Assembly: GCA_002917075.1 (NCBI GenBank)
Contig: NTMA01000171.1
Coordinates: 1 to 23,578, forward strand
Direction: 5' to 3'
DNA length: 23,578 nucleotides
Source: Hawksworthiomyces lignivorus
Lineage: Eukaryota; Ascomycota; Sordariomycetes; Ophiostomatales; Ophiostomataceae
Positions 9,155 through 19,727 of the stretch are shown one piece after another; within the stretch, counting starts at the first letter, position 1; each line of letters starts with the position of its first letter. Under the pieces are notes generated by a model, which saw nothing but the letters and a program-made list of their open reading frames with translations, was not told the DNA's origin and made no database searches. Both the position numbers and the translations under genes were made by a program.

Positions 9155-12100
9155 TTAATAGATTCCTTGAGTCCTATACTGGAATGTATCGTACCTGGAT
9201 ACGTCAGTGTCAAGGTACGAGAGACAAGGGCAGTTGAATGAAGCAAGGAAAAGAAACTTACAGTCGCGTATAGTAGCTTCCCAGTGACTTGCCAATTAGC
9301 TCGGTTTCAACGAACTGCTCGGCATCGTCCGCGCTCAAGTGCAGCTGGAATCGCTGCCGTAGATTCGCTGTTGTCTGTACTGCGCCACCTACGAAGCAAG
9401 GCATCTTAGAATCGCGACCCATCATGCTCACCAGATCCACGACATTGTCGGCAGACTTTCGCAGGGCTTTCAAACAAGTCAGTTACAAATGAAGATTGGA
9501 AAAGGAAATATAAATGCGGCGGGAACCTCTGCTTACCTTGGAAAGCCTGTTTGCACAATCGCTTGTAGTCTTCGTACTCGGACGACCCGATCCCACCCAG
9601 GACCTCCACGTACTCATGTGTCAGCTTAAAGGGGGCAGCCTCGAACGCCACAGATCCTGGCGAGTTGGACAGCATGAATCCAAAATCAATATGGACAATA
9701 TGGCCCTCGCTATCCACCAAGACGTTGCCATTGTGCCGGTCCTTCAGCTGCAGGACGTACGATAGCATACTATACGCGGCGAGTGACCGCTTGAACGCGT
9801 CCACGCCGGACCGGTACGCTTCGCTCTCAGGCGACCCAAACGCCTTCAGAAAGTAGTCTTTCAGCGTGGCAATGCGGCGCCGCGGGTTTTGACCTGATTC
9901 AATCGATGCTAGTGTCAAACTGCGCTTAATCGAGTGTAGCGATATGCCGTTGGTGATCGTTTCGATGAGGCCGGACGACTCGCCCATGACAAGGATCCGC
10001 ATCTTCTTCACCCATACGGACACTCCAGCATCCTCCCAGATTTTGTCGCAGACAGCAATCAATTGGCACGCAAAGGCCTCTTGCCGCAAATCCGCGCCCG
10101 TCTTGACGATTACGCTGACCAGATCCCAGTTTTTCATCCAGCCGTAGGGCGACGACCGCCTGATTCGCTCGCGCTTGATGTCCCATGCCTCCCCAAATAC
10201 TGCCGCACTCGGGTCATCTCGGTCGCCTTTACGCTGCAGGCCGCCCGTCTTAAAGTCGTTCTCCATTCGTGCGATGCCGGCATTAGGGTTGACTGACTGC
10301 GTGGCATTGGCAGCGGCTTCAGCACCAGCAACAGCAGCCGCATCGTCATTGTCATCGCCGGCTATTTCTGTTGTGCTTGAACTCGAACCTTCTGCAGTTC
10401 CGGAACTAGATGCCGCTGCGGCATTGGCTGCGCTGGCCTTGGCCATGATTAGGTCGAATGTCGGTCCCTGGCCGTCATCTAAGTCGAAGCTCTGCTCTTC
10501 CAGGCTCTGCATACTCGCAATAATCTTAGCGCGGATCGCAGCAACTTCCTGCCGTGGGCGTTTGCCACTCGTCGCATCAAGCTGCGCTAGCATTTGAGAC
10601 GCCATGCGCATGTGGGTGGCTAATGCAGAAAAGTCGGGCTGATCGGGCCCGTGCTGGGTCCGCACAATAGGAATGGTCATCTTACGGAGGTGCGGTCCGG
10701 GGCTGCTTGACCGAGAATTGGACGTAGCCGAGCTCCGAGGCGTACCATCGGACAGATTCGTCGGCGCTGTTGTATTAGTGACATTCGTAGCAGCTATGGA
10801 CGAGGCAGATCCAGCACCACCGCTGGCATGTCGTGTCGCGAGGGAGGAGGAGGACGGGTAGTTGTGCAGGGGAGGGCCGCGCGGCCCACCGACGCCTTGT
10901 AATGGAGCACCCACTCCGCCGGACGGCGGCAACTTCCTTGGAGATGGGAAAGAGTCATCTTCTTCGTCATCAAACGGCTTGAGCAGCGGCGAGCTGCCTA
11001 GATCACCTGACGTAGGTTCAAAGACGCTGTCGATTGGGGGCTCTAATGCTGCTGCTGCAGCAGCAGCGGCGGCGGCAGCAGCGTCTGCTGCACGCGTGCT
11101 TGGGTTGCGGACGGAGTCGGAAAGATCGAATATGCGTTTCCGAGAACCTTGTTCGGCAAGAAGATTGGCGAGCAATCTCTGGTTGTCGGCAGAATCAGGC
11201 TCGAAGTTGAAGTCCTCTCGGAGAATTTCCACCATGAGCAGATAAGGGACCTTCTCTGCACTGTTGAGCACGGTGGCCTCCGCTGGGTTGAGACGGACAA
11301 TGCGATGGTGGCGACTACGGCTTGGCGTCCCGTTCACCAAGGTCGGCGGGCAGATGATAGGAATATCGACTTCTGCTGGCAGATCCTGGCCGATCAGAGC
11401 CAGTTCGGCTCGTAGCGCGCTGAGGCGGGCAAGTTTTGGTACGCTGACAAGTCGGTTGGAGATATCCTCGAGGGCGCGCAAAAACTGCGTCTCGCAGCGG
11501 AAGTAGTTTTGCCGCAGGAGCTGAGTCTTTTGCTCAACTGTCATGTCGCCCACGCTGACCACGCGTGGCTTGCTATGGTGGTGAGAATGCCGACGCGACA
11601 AAGCCGTTGATGTGTCTGGCGCGCTGAGTCCAGCGGAAACAGGAGTTGGCGGCCGCGTAATACGTGGCGACCGCATATCCGGCAATGGCAGCGACGATGA
11701 GCTGAGCCGTGCTTCGAGTGAGATTGATTCCAATTGATGATGCGCACCTGGGGGTAACGACCGGCGATTTGGGCGTTCAACAGACCGCACTGCCGGCGGC
11801 GGTGTGCTTAAGCTCGATGACGAACCTGGTCGGGACGAACTTCCCTGTTGCGACGGTCGATGTTTCTGGCGCTGCTTAGGTGACCGAACAGACTGCTCGA
11901 GGGGGGGTGACCGTATTGCATCTGGCGTGCCTGTGTGCGACCGGGGCGTGCCTGGGGTTCCGGCTCCCGCTGCTGTTGACACTTCATCTGTCCGGGTCGG
12001 GGTTTCCTTTGCACGCCTAGACTTTGTTGAAGTTGCTGTGACCGTATGCGCCCTGATGGGCTTCTTGGGAACGGTAGGCTGTTCGGTGTCGGAAGAAGCA

Positions 12101-12774
12101 CCCCCTGCACCGGCTGACTCGCCGGGCGGAGAAGGCTTGCGGGCTTGCGCAATGGCCATAGGCCCCGCCCATTTTGGCAAAAGTGGAAGCCCAATACTGG
12201 CGAGAACGAAGCTAGCTAGGACGGTGACAGGCAGGACATTCTCGGTGATCTTCTCATGGCGCGCTTCATCGGGCAAGCCAAAGACGATGTGCTGAACTTT
12301 GTTGTAGACACGGCGACAGGTTTGAAAGGCGTCGGTCTGAGGGTTGGAAGAGAGGTCATGCAGGTACGTTTGAAAGAGCCAAAACGTCTGGCGAGTCAAT
12401 AAAATTAGGATAGAGAGACAAGAAGACACGTAGTCAGACAACTCACAAGCAGAGCAGCAGTCACAGATTCCTCGCACAGGTCAAGGAGAAACTCCTCCAG
12501 AGCCATAGACTCATTGTTGACACTTATTATAAGGTGGCAAAGCTGAGGGAGGAAGAACTCAATGTCCTCGTACGGGAACTGACGCAGCTTGTTGCAAAGC
12601 ACATAGTGTATACCAATATGATCGGCGTACCGGCTGGAGTATGCGATTAGTTGAGAAAGAGCAGGGCCAGGGAAGTGTCGTAACACAAACGTACGAGAGA
12701 TATGATACGGAGAGGAAAGGGTCGGAGTTGAAGACGTCGCTATCGAGGAATCGCTGTAGCAAATCCCACGACAT
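9155..12774 (-). CDS. PIK1: Phosphatidylinositol 4-kinase Pik1 (PI4K-beta type)
   Basis: Makes PI4P at the Golgi (and nucleus) for secretory traffic. Five exons: 12695-12774, 12447-12633, 9537-12387, 9262-9466 and 9155-9194. Introns are 61, 59, 70 and 67 nt with GTACGT, GTGAGT, GTAAGC and GTAAGT donors. The spliced product is 1120 residues. It starts MSWDLLQRFLDSDVFNSDPF; then RYADHIGIHYVLCNKLRQFP and ESMALEEFLLDLCEE form the lipid-kinase-unique helical domain. The middle (about 170-800) is low complexity, with a poly-Ala run near 524-537. The kinase domain runs from about 840 to the end: VIVKTGADLRQE (Lys851, probable ATP lysine), catalytic loop DRHNGN at 972-977, and HIDFGF with Asp990. The C-terminus SYYTRLYDTFQYRTQGIY is recovered only by using the last 40 nt exon. 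All catalytic residues are present. Identification is very strong. Confidence 0.95.
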
Positions 12775-13772
12775 TTGGGAGAGACGGTTTCCGTTATATG
12801 TGGAATGTTTGCTGGCTGCTGAGGTAGAGAATGAAGAGCGGAGGCGAATATTGTATTATCGCAGATGCAACTGGCAGGGCTACCAAGCTGAGTGAAGTTC
12901 TCGATCTGATGTTGTCGCAGCCGGACGTTCTCGTAAGTTTCTGAGTCGGGATCTATTACTGGGCCGCCGAAATGCACAAGAAATGAAGGGAGGTAAGTCG
13001 TGAAGAGCGAGACATCTGCAGAAAGGATAGCGAGAGGAGGGACCAAGAGGTCGGGGTTGGACGGTGGGTATCGAGACGAAGGGCGGAGAAAGAAGGGGAC
13101 ACCTTTCAGTTGATCTGGGCCGACATAGGTCGTCGCGGTAGCCGCAGCTAAAGTCCGGAGCAAGAGAACAACAAGGGAAAAAAATAGATCCGGACAAAGA
13201 TAATACGGAGACGGTAAGCAGACGGAGTGAAAAGAGAACGAAGCCGGCTGTGTCGCAAATATTGTGGCCGAGATGGATATTTGCGGATGAAAATAGCTAC
13301 ACTGAGGACAAGCGGAGGACACGGAAGAAACTCGGAAGTCGCGGGACACGGGAAGTCAACGGAGCTTTGACAATAAAAGCAAAATAAGGGACTGGATGAA
13401 TGATGAAAGGAGGGAAGGCGCAAGGGGGGCTGCGGACAGTTTTTGAGACAAGATGGCCACGGACAGTGAGGGAAGGTGTGAAGCGTTTCGACCAGGTGGT
13501 TGTTTCTCTTTCCTACCTGCGAATGTCCATAGGGTCTCTGAGGAAGTCGCGAGTGGGTTCAATTCTGGATCTTGGTTGGTGGGGATGCCGTTTTCTTCCT
13601 TTTTGGCGTGCTCTGACTCTGTTAACACTATGACTTGCAGTTTGGTTGACAAATAAACAGCTTAAAAATTTCAAAAAAAAAAGGGGGGCCAAGACCTGAG
13701 TAATACGGAGAGAACATGGCGCGTAGTAGCAATATTATGCTCACTAGATCCAAGCACCAGTACGAAGCACGG

Positions 13773-13786
13773 TAGCTACGTAGCTA
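13773..13786. repeat. 14 bp perfect palindrome
   Basis: TAGCTACGTAGCTA reads the same on both strands and lies in the PIK1/NC2-alpha spacer, 4 bp from the left arm of a separate inverted repeat. It could be a protein-binding site or chance; function is unknown. Confidence 0.6.
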
Positions 13787-13790
13787 GCTC

Positions 13791-13848
13791 AGGAAATACG
13801 GACAACATAACTAACGCCAGAATTGGATGAAGCTCCTCCGTATTTCCT
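13791..13848. repeat. 12 bp perfect inverted repeat with 34 bp loop
   Basis: The left arm AGGAAATACGGA (13791-13802) and right arm TCCGTATTTCCT (13837-13848) are exact reverse complements. The arms contain TACGGA/TCCGTA, a word that recurs in nearby spacer DNA (about 12706, 13205, 13703, 16999). It could form a hairpin or be the relic of a short inverted-repeat element. No flanking target duplication is evident. Confidence 0.6.
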
Positions 13849-14648
13849 AGGTTGTTTTATTTTGGGGCTCTTTAGGAATCGTATTTTGCGCTCATAAAGC
13901 TTTACTTACCGCATGAAGGCTAAATAGATGCTCGCACCATGTAGAAATGGCAGATGGATTAATTTATAGAAAAAAAAAAAAGGGCTTTCGGCAAAGCTCG
14001 TGGCAGATCTGCGTCGATAACTGGCTGGTGGGAGAGGATGGACTTTGAGAAGTGGGTGCTGGCAAAACGCAAGGAGCAAGGTCAAGAGCTGCCGTAGTAG
14101 TGAGTTGTATTCTTACACTTTTCGCATTACCCTAGAGTCTTGTCTGGAACCTTTGGTGACTTGGAAAGCGTGAGAATTTGACCGAATCCTGACAGGCAAT
14201 CCTGCATACAGCAAGAAACGTAAATTCGGTAAGAAGCAAGACGGTAGAAAGGTGAACTAGCATCCAGTACACATGGCCTATTGAGAAATTGCGGGGATAT
14301 TGTCTAGCATGGTGAAATAAATCTCATCGCCTGCTTCAATTGATATTCTTTTCGGAACCCAATCTAGGAGCTCGCCAGAGTGCTATCCAGACCGTATCTA
14401 ACCCTGAAATGCAAAAGCGATACTGAGGAGAGCACAAGAGCAGAATATATAATATAGTAAAAACAACAACAAAAAAGGAACTCGAGACAGATCATCATGA
14501 TGACAGGAAAATAAGCCGGAGAATGGCCTCTACCCAGAGAACAAGAACCTCGTTAACCGCAATGCAAAAAAATATGAACCCTTTCTCCCTTCCATCCGCA
14601 TGTCCATTTTCGCCTTTTTCCCGTAGAACCCTCCTTCGCCTTCCACGC

Positions 14649-15788
14649 CTAGGCCTTCTTCTTGCGGCCAGGACGGCCCCTCTTTTTGGGCTGCTCGTCC
14701 TCGCTGTCGCTCTCAAACTTCATCTTCGAGCCGCCGGCCGCGCCGTTGCTGTCTGGCGCGCCAGTGCTGTTGCGGGCGCCACGTCCGTGCTTCTCCTCTG
14801 GATCAACCTTCTTGACGATATCCCGCAGGAAGTCCCACTGGTCGTCTGACTCAACTACCTGCTTCAGCATCTGGGCCGTCACGCGTTTGGAGTTCTTCGC
14901 CCGCGCCACGTCGGCGCTCTCAGATACGAGAGCGACCATAAAGAGCTCGAGCGCCTTGCCCACAGCGATCGGTGTCTGCTGCGAGACCTTGCCTACTTCC
15001 TCATCCGCTTGCATAATGCGCTTGATGCGAGCCGTAGGAAATTTAGTCCTGACGGGCGATGGTACCACTTGGTTTACATTGGCCGCCGAGGACGAGCCGG
15101 CGGCGGCGGCGGCTGCTTTGCGCGGCGGCATAGCTGCTTCTGATGCCTCTATTTTAGGTACCGGCGAGGTGGAAGAGTGCTGCTCCGGCAGCAACTGTTG
15201 CTGCTGGAATTGTTGCTGCTGCTGGTACTGCGGCTGCCCTTGCTGTGACGGCTGGTAGTACTGCTGCGGCGGGTAGGGATTGGGCTGATAATAGCCTTGT
15301 GGCAGGCCGTACTGCTGGTTTTGGTCCTGCGGGATACCAACGCTAAAGGCTTGCGGCGATGTTGGTGGCAGCGGTTGCTGCGGCTGCGGCTGCCTTGGTA
15401 TGAGTGGCTGCTCAGGTACAGGGCCTGGGCCCTGCGGAAGATAGAAAGGCTGTGCGGGCTGCGAAGTCGGCGACTGCTGCTGATAATGCTGGGAGTGCTG
15501 TGGCGGCTGCTGATGCGGTGGGGGCTGCGGCGACTGAATGTACGAAGGGGAGGTCTGGTAGTAGATCTGCTGCGGTGAGAGCAGGTGCTGTTGCTGGTTC
15601 GGATCAAATTGTTGTGGTGGTGGTTGGTGGAATTGCTGCCGTTCTTGATAAGGGACTGGAGGTGGATGTGAATATTGCGGGTACGGCGGAACCTGCTGGT
15701 GTTGTTGTTGTTGTGGGACAGGCGCCGGGGCCGAATAGAAGGAAGACAAGTCGGGCGATTTGGGGGCGTAACTCCCTTCGCCAGACAT
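14649..15788 (-). CDS. BUR6: Histone-fold corepressor, NC2-alpha / Bur6 (DRAP1) type
   Basis: Probable alpha subunit of negative cofactor 2, which pairs with NC2-beta (Dr1) and clamps TBP on promoters. It is a single 379-residue exon. The histone fold lies at about 248-328: [60 protein letters not shown]. Bur6 has the matching FPPAKVKKIMQTDEDIGK and TPVIAG.SLEFF. The first 220 residues are Gln/Pro/Tyr-rich low complexity. The C-terminus ends [12 protein letters not shown], containing an AT-hook-like GRP core. A downstream Met at 15132 (MPPRKAAAA) is an alternative start that would remove the Gln/Pro region; I prefer 15788 because the upstream frame is uninterrupted and strongly coding-like. 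The related CBF/NF-Y histone-fold subunits of other complexes (for example Dpb3) are a less likely identity. Confidence 0.82.
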   Translation of the reverse strand: MSGEGSYAPKSPDLSSFYSAPAPVPQQQQHQQVPPYPQYSHPPPVPYQERQQFHQPPPQQFDPNQQQHLLSPQQIYYQTSPSYIQSPQPPPHQQPPQHSQHYQQQSPTSQPAQPFYLPQGPGPVPEQPLIPRQPQPQQPLPPTSPQAFSVGIPQDQNQQYGLPQGYYQPNPYPPQQYYQPSQQGQPQYQQQQQFQQQQLLPEQHSSTSPVPKIEASEAAMPPRKAAAAAAGSSSAANVNQVVPSPVRTKFPTARIKRIMQADEEVGKVSQQTPIAVGKALELFMVALVSESADVARAKNSKRVTAQMLKQVVESDDQWDFLRDIVKKVDPEEKHGRGARNSTGAPDSNGAAGGSKMKFESDSEDEQPKKRGRPGRKKKA

Positions 15789-17160
15789 GGCTCTTTTATT
15801 ATTATAGGGGTTCCCCTTCTACTACCGCAAACGGCCAAGAAAAATTATTTATTCCCTGGAGCCAAAAGGGCACACCCAAGTACGTGTAGCCCGAGTGAAT
15901 GGGGCAGGCGTAGAAAACTGGGTATGAGCTAATAGGCGGAGGCCCTTGTGCGAAATTCCCGAGTTTAATTTGATCGAAAGCCTCTCAAAGATTGGAGCAG
16001 ACTTGACTGCTTTCGGGGGACAGGTGGGGAGAATAAGGGAGGTTTTGCTGTTGGCACCAAAACAGTTGTAACTATTGAATAGCTGCGTCTAAAGCTTTTC
16101 CTGCCAATAAACGCCGTCCCTTTCCCAGCTCGACCTATGCTAAGGAAGAATGGTATTTTCTTCTCTTGTTGCAATCGTTAGCGAGACACAAAATAACGCT
16201 GAGGGCCGTTTTTGTTTCATTATTGCTTTTCCATCTGCTTCCTGATCTCATTCTTCTGTCTGCAAATGCTAGTAGTAAAAGAGGTAGAAAGGGGTGGGAT
16301 GATAGCAATGTTCACTGGTGCGTGGAAATGACACAAAAAAGCTAAGGTCTAGTCTCAGGCGAAGCAACTAAGCCGGCTGGAGTGATTGGTGATAGTCATT
16401 GCTTGGGGGGGAAGGATATGGGGTGCAGACCGAATGGGAGTCTACAGTAATATGGACATTGTCTAGGTATTTTTCATATTTACCTTTTGTTGTATGTCTT
16501 TTAGGGAGGCCGCCAGATGAATAAGCAGTTTTGAGAGATAGTAGCAAACAAGCCAACAAGATAAATTGGCAGCGTGAGGAAATAGAAAGGAAAAAGAGGT
16601 ATCTCTCTGATATAATATGATAGGGCAAGCTCTTCAAAGAGCTGCAAAAGAGATTGTGATTGGTGTGGGTGGAGGGGCAGCCTTGGTAGGGAAAGAGCTT
16701 TTTGTTAAGCCGGTCTCGACGTGCTGTGCTGCTTTTCTTTTTTTCCCGCCTTCCCCCCATCAGGCCATCGGATTTTTCGTGGGACATTGCGTCCGTTTAT
16801 ATGCGCGACGCGGGCACCTTGTCAGTCGCGACTCCCAAACAAGGAGAGGGGCTGAGGGGTGTATACCAGCTTTTCTTGATTGGACAGGTGGTCGCGGCAC
16901 ACGCCCCTCTCCCCCACCAACCTACTTAGCTCACGACATGGAACAGTACGCCATACGTGTACGAGTACGAGTTGCTTTGTACTGCATACTCTCGTTACAT
17001 ACGGACCCTACATAAGCAAAAAAGTAGCAATACCGCCGTACCTGTCTTCGTATCTTACAAAACAATGTCAGACATGGAGCAAGGCGCACCAACATAGAAA
17101 ACTGTGATCTATGGAGCACAGCGTCAACATTTCCATTACCTGCTCACCTTTCCCAGGCAA
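15789..17160. other. Intergenic spacer upstream of the NC2-alpha gene
   Basis: About 1.4 kb with no gene I can support. It contains the NC2-alpha promoter on the minus strand, with an AT-rich patch just upstream of the start. A TACG-rich low-complexity patch lies at about 16947-17020 (repeated TACGAG, TACG). Frames at 16368-16787 (minus) and 16617-17015 (plus) overlap each other and resemble no known protein. No tRNA-like B-box with a matching T-arm was found. Confidence 0.5.
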
Positions 17161-17731
17161 ATGTCCCAACGTCGCGACACGTCTGGCAGCCCGTCAGCTC
17201 TGGTGCGAAGTTGGTGGAACGGGTGAGCGGCGGAAGCGCATTTGTCGAACCGGCGAGGGAATGACAAGCAAGAGAACGACTATTAAGAGAATGACAACCG
17301 ACTCAGACGCGGAACGCAAGCTGATGAAGTGGAGACGCGTTGTCGGATTTGAAAAGCGAACCCAGTCCGAGATTCCTCGCGGAATAACGCTCGCGAGGTA
17401 TTGTGCCTCGGTCGATCATCTTTGTTTCACGAAGGACATCGTCAGCTTGCAGAAGGTGATCTGATCATCCATTGGAATGCCTGTGCAGGCGCTTCCGAAG
17501 TATAGGGACCGAAGTAATCGCCAAGTCTGTCGATGACCCCTCAGAGCTAGAGATAACATCTGGAACGCGACAAAAGAAGGGGAAAAAAGTGACAACCACG
17601 AATGAATCACTCCGGGCACGTCTTTCTCGGTTTGTCTCTCCAAGTGGAACCCTGAAATGATGAGAGATCCGACGGTCGAGGAAGATTTGTCTTCTGCTGA
17701 AGATCTTGGCGCTGAATTCAGCGTGCAATAA
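17161..17731 (+). CDS. Small unrecognised protein, reconstructed from four exons
   Basis: I do not recognise this family. Three coding-like segments in different frames join through short introns into one 118-residue frame. Exons: 17161-17222, 17290-17397, 17489-17588 and 17645-17731. Introns: 17223-17289 (GTGAGC...AG, 67 nt), 17398-17488 (GTATTG...TGTGCAG, 91 nt, with CTGAT) and 17589-17644 (GTGACA...CTCTCCAAG, 56 nt). The product starts MSQRRDTSGSPSALVRSWWN. It continues with the basic RRVVGFEKRTQSEIPRG and LARRFRSIGTEVIAKSVDD, and ends with the acidic PTVEEDLSSAEDLGAEFSVQ. No signal peptide or membrane segment is seen. The first acceptor is uncertain: AG at 17274 would also keep the frame. 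A start at 17261 without the first intron gives 107 residues. It lies tail to tail with the hydrolase gene. Confidence 0.45.
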
Positions 17732-18140
17732 TTCGAGCGAAGAAAACGGAGTGAGCGGCTGTAACCACAGCTTGCAAGGGACCTTTTAGTCTCAAAAGGT
17801 CATATGCAAAGCGCAGGGGTACATGCGCGAAAATATTGAGGTTATTTTCAAAGCTTGGGTTCTCCAGTAAGTGACTTTCAGCATGCAAAATTACTCCTGC
17901 TTTCGTAGCTCTCGACAAGAGAGCCTCTGGCGCTGTGAGGCCCGGAGAATGCCGCAGTGATGAGCAAAGAGCAAATCGATTTTGCCAGAGACGAACTAAG
18001 CACCACGGTCCAGAGGAAGCCGAGTTTACGAGAGCTATGGTTTTACTGTCGTGTGGCGTGTCAGTGACGGCCTTTAATTTTTAACTTGATCTAATCTGAG
18101 CGGCTCTTTTCTACATCGCAACATGCTTCCTTTTTTGGTA
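17732..18140. other. Convergent spacer between the small orphan gene and the hydrolase
   Basis: A 409 bp spacer containing the 3' regions of two convergent genes. No gene, repeat or RNA structure is evident; short T-rich patches lie near 18075 and 18130. Confidence 0.5.
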
Positions 18141-19727
18141 TTATTCGTCTATTAATTTTTGCCTCATGAACTCAGCAATACCGCACAAACCTCCAAAGCG
18201 AAGCGAGTTTGATCTCGCAAGAAACAGAGAGGCCACTGGCCATGCGTGAACACTAAGACCTCCATCTACGTTTGTCTGTATATCTATACCGGCTTCCCGC
18301 AGACATGCAGTCCATTTGCGGATCTCAGGTGCAAACACTTCTTCTTCTCCATAAGTCACGAGCATCCCTAATGTCGGGCTCGCTCGGCGCCACCAACTCC
18401 AGTCCTGACAGTTTCCTGGCGATATGAGCGGGTCTATTCTTGCCTCTCCGTGAGATTCCGGCAGGCCTGCCAACGCCCGGTCTGTCATTTGCAGCGCCTT
18501 TGCTGCATTTTCCCCTATGTATTGAGTGGCGTAATCAGTAAGCGTTGCCACATCAATATAATCGTTACGCGCGCGACGGTAACGATGTGACCAGAGTGAT
18601 ACCCATGGTGAAATCAGTATAGCCAAGTCGGGACGCCGCAGAAGAAACGTGTAACCGCTGGACTGGGTTCCATTTGCATTTTCTTGCTTCGTATTGCCTG
18701 TGTTACCGTCGCCCTTTTTCCCGTCCGCTCGTGTCAAGTACAATAGCAAGCTGAGCACAATGGCACCGCCAGCGGAATCGCCAGCAACGACCACTCTGGC
18801 TCGGTCATACTGTGCTGCTGTAGAGAGAACATGAGAGTAGGCGTGAAGAGCCTGATGCAGCTGGGCAGGATAGACGGCGTTGGGTGCGAGAGTGTAATCC
18901 AGACTGAAAACGGCTGGGTTCTGAAAACGCGCATGGTCCTCATTTCTAGTCCCGTTTCCTAGTAATAGACACATCCATGATAAAAGAAACTCCAAGTAGA
19001 AGTGCGATGAGCCGAGAACAAAGCCTCCACCTTAGAACGCCGGACCATTCATATTAGCAAAACTTCCGGCTTACTTTCAGACATGCGAAGGTAGGGGTGA
19101 CAAACCATGCACGAAAAAGACAACGACGTCTGGCGGCCGAGTTGGATCATACGTGATCCACAGTCCTTTAAACTTCTCCTGCGGAAGGCGTCAATAAAAT
19201 GTCTGTATTTGGCAGTCACAGTTTAGACAACTCACGTCACGGTGCTCACGCCAGCGCAAGGATGATATGACCGAGCTCTGGGGACGCGCGAAGCCAAAGC
19301 CTGCCCGGCGAGAGAGCCGGAACCGAAGGAATAACTCAGCTACCGGCGGAGAGAAGAACACGCGGCCAACGCGCGGCTCGACATGGACAAACGCCCAGCG
19401 CACACAGCGCAAGACAATGTCCTCGAAGAGTGAAGGTTGTGCTGCTTCCACGGCGAGAATCAACTGCTGTCGCCGCCATGTCCAGCGGAACCTGGCAGAC
19501 AACCAGGATAAGAACTGATCTCTCACGATGGCAAGCGGCAGCTGAACAACTAGAAATGGCAGAGCGCGTAGGACGCAGAACAGCGTGGTCCAGAGACCGA
19601 CTTGCAGGAGTAACTGTGGTGCGAGGCCAAGACAGAAGACGAAGCAATCGAGCAGCGAGACGGGCGGCAACAAGAAATCAAGATGCGTAGGATCTCGCCC
19701 TTGCTGGGTCGACCGCCGTCGGTTCAT
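18141..19727 (-). CDS. Membrane-anchored alpha/beta hydrolase, HSL/arylacetamide-deacetylase family (Say1-like)
   Basis: A probable ester hydrolase of ER or other endomembranes, in the family of yeast sterol deacetylase Say1 and animal AADAC; the substrate is unknown. Three exons: 19236-19727, 19106-19178 and 18141-19030. Introns are 57 nt (GTGAGT...CGCAG) and 75 nt (GTTTGT...TTGCTAAT...CTAAG). Product: 484 residues. The N-terminus has two hydrophobic segments (about 25-75), a likely anchor. The oxyanion motif HGGGF (188-192) is assembled across the second intron. The nucleophile lies in GDSAGG (Ser274). The catalytic His is probably His450 in SVHAW. The acid is expected in YGEEEVFAPE (about 415-424), where Glu stands where many relatives have Asp. 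VFSLDYTLAPNAVYPAQL is the usual Y-LAPE/P-type family segment. Class is secure; substrate is not. Confidence 0.88.

Larger units (their letters stand above)
12775..14648. other. Long spacer between PIK1 and the NC2-alpha gene
   Basis: This 1.9 kb holds the PIK1 promoter and leader (12775 to about 13400, pyrimidine-rich on the minus strand), then spacer with A-runs (13673-13682, 13970-13981), a 14 bp palindrome and a 12 bp inverted repeat, and the 3' end of the NC2-alpha gene. A minus frame is open from 12633 to 13349, continuous with PIK1 exon 2; I treat it as leader. A short plus frame at 13963-14097 ends MDFEKWVLAKRKEQGQELP and could be a last exon of a small gene, but I could not connect it to a start. 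Confidence 0.5.

Noticed and set aside
15149..15838. 229-codon minus frame rich in Ser/Arg/His
   Set aside because: It is the shifted reading of the Gln/Pro-rich repeat of the NC2-alpha gene.
16368..17015. Opposing frames of about 130-140 codons in the spacer
   Set aside because: Low-complexity products, no recognised motif, no convincing splice links; treated as spacer.
17111..17464. 117-codon plus frame taken as a single unspliced gene
   Set aside because: Good donor and acceptor sites inside it link better-looking segments in other frames; the spliced four-exon model was preferred.
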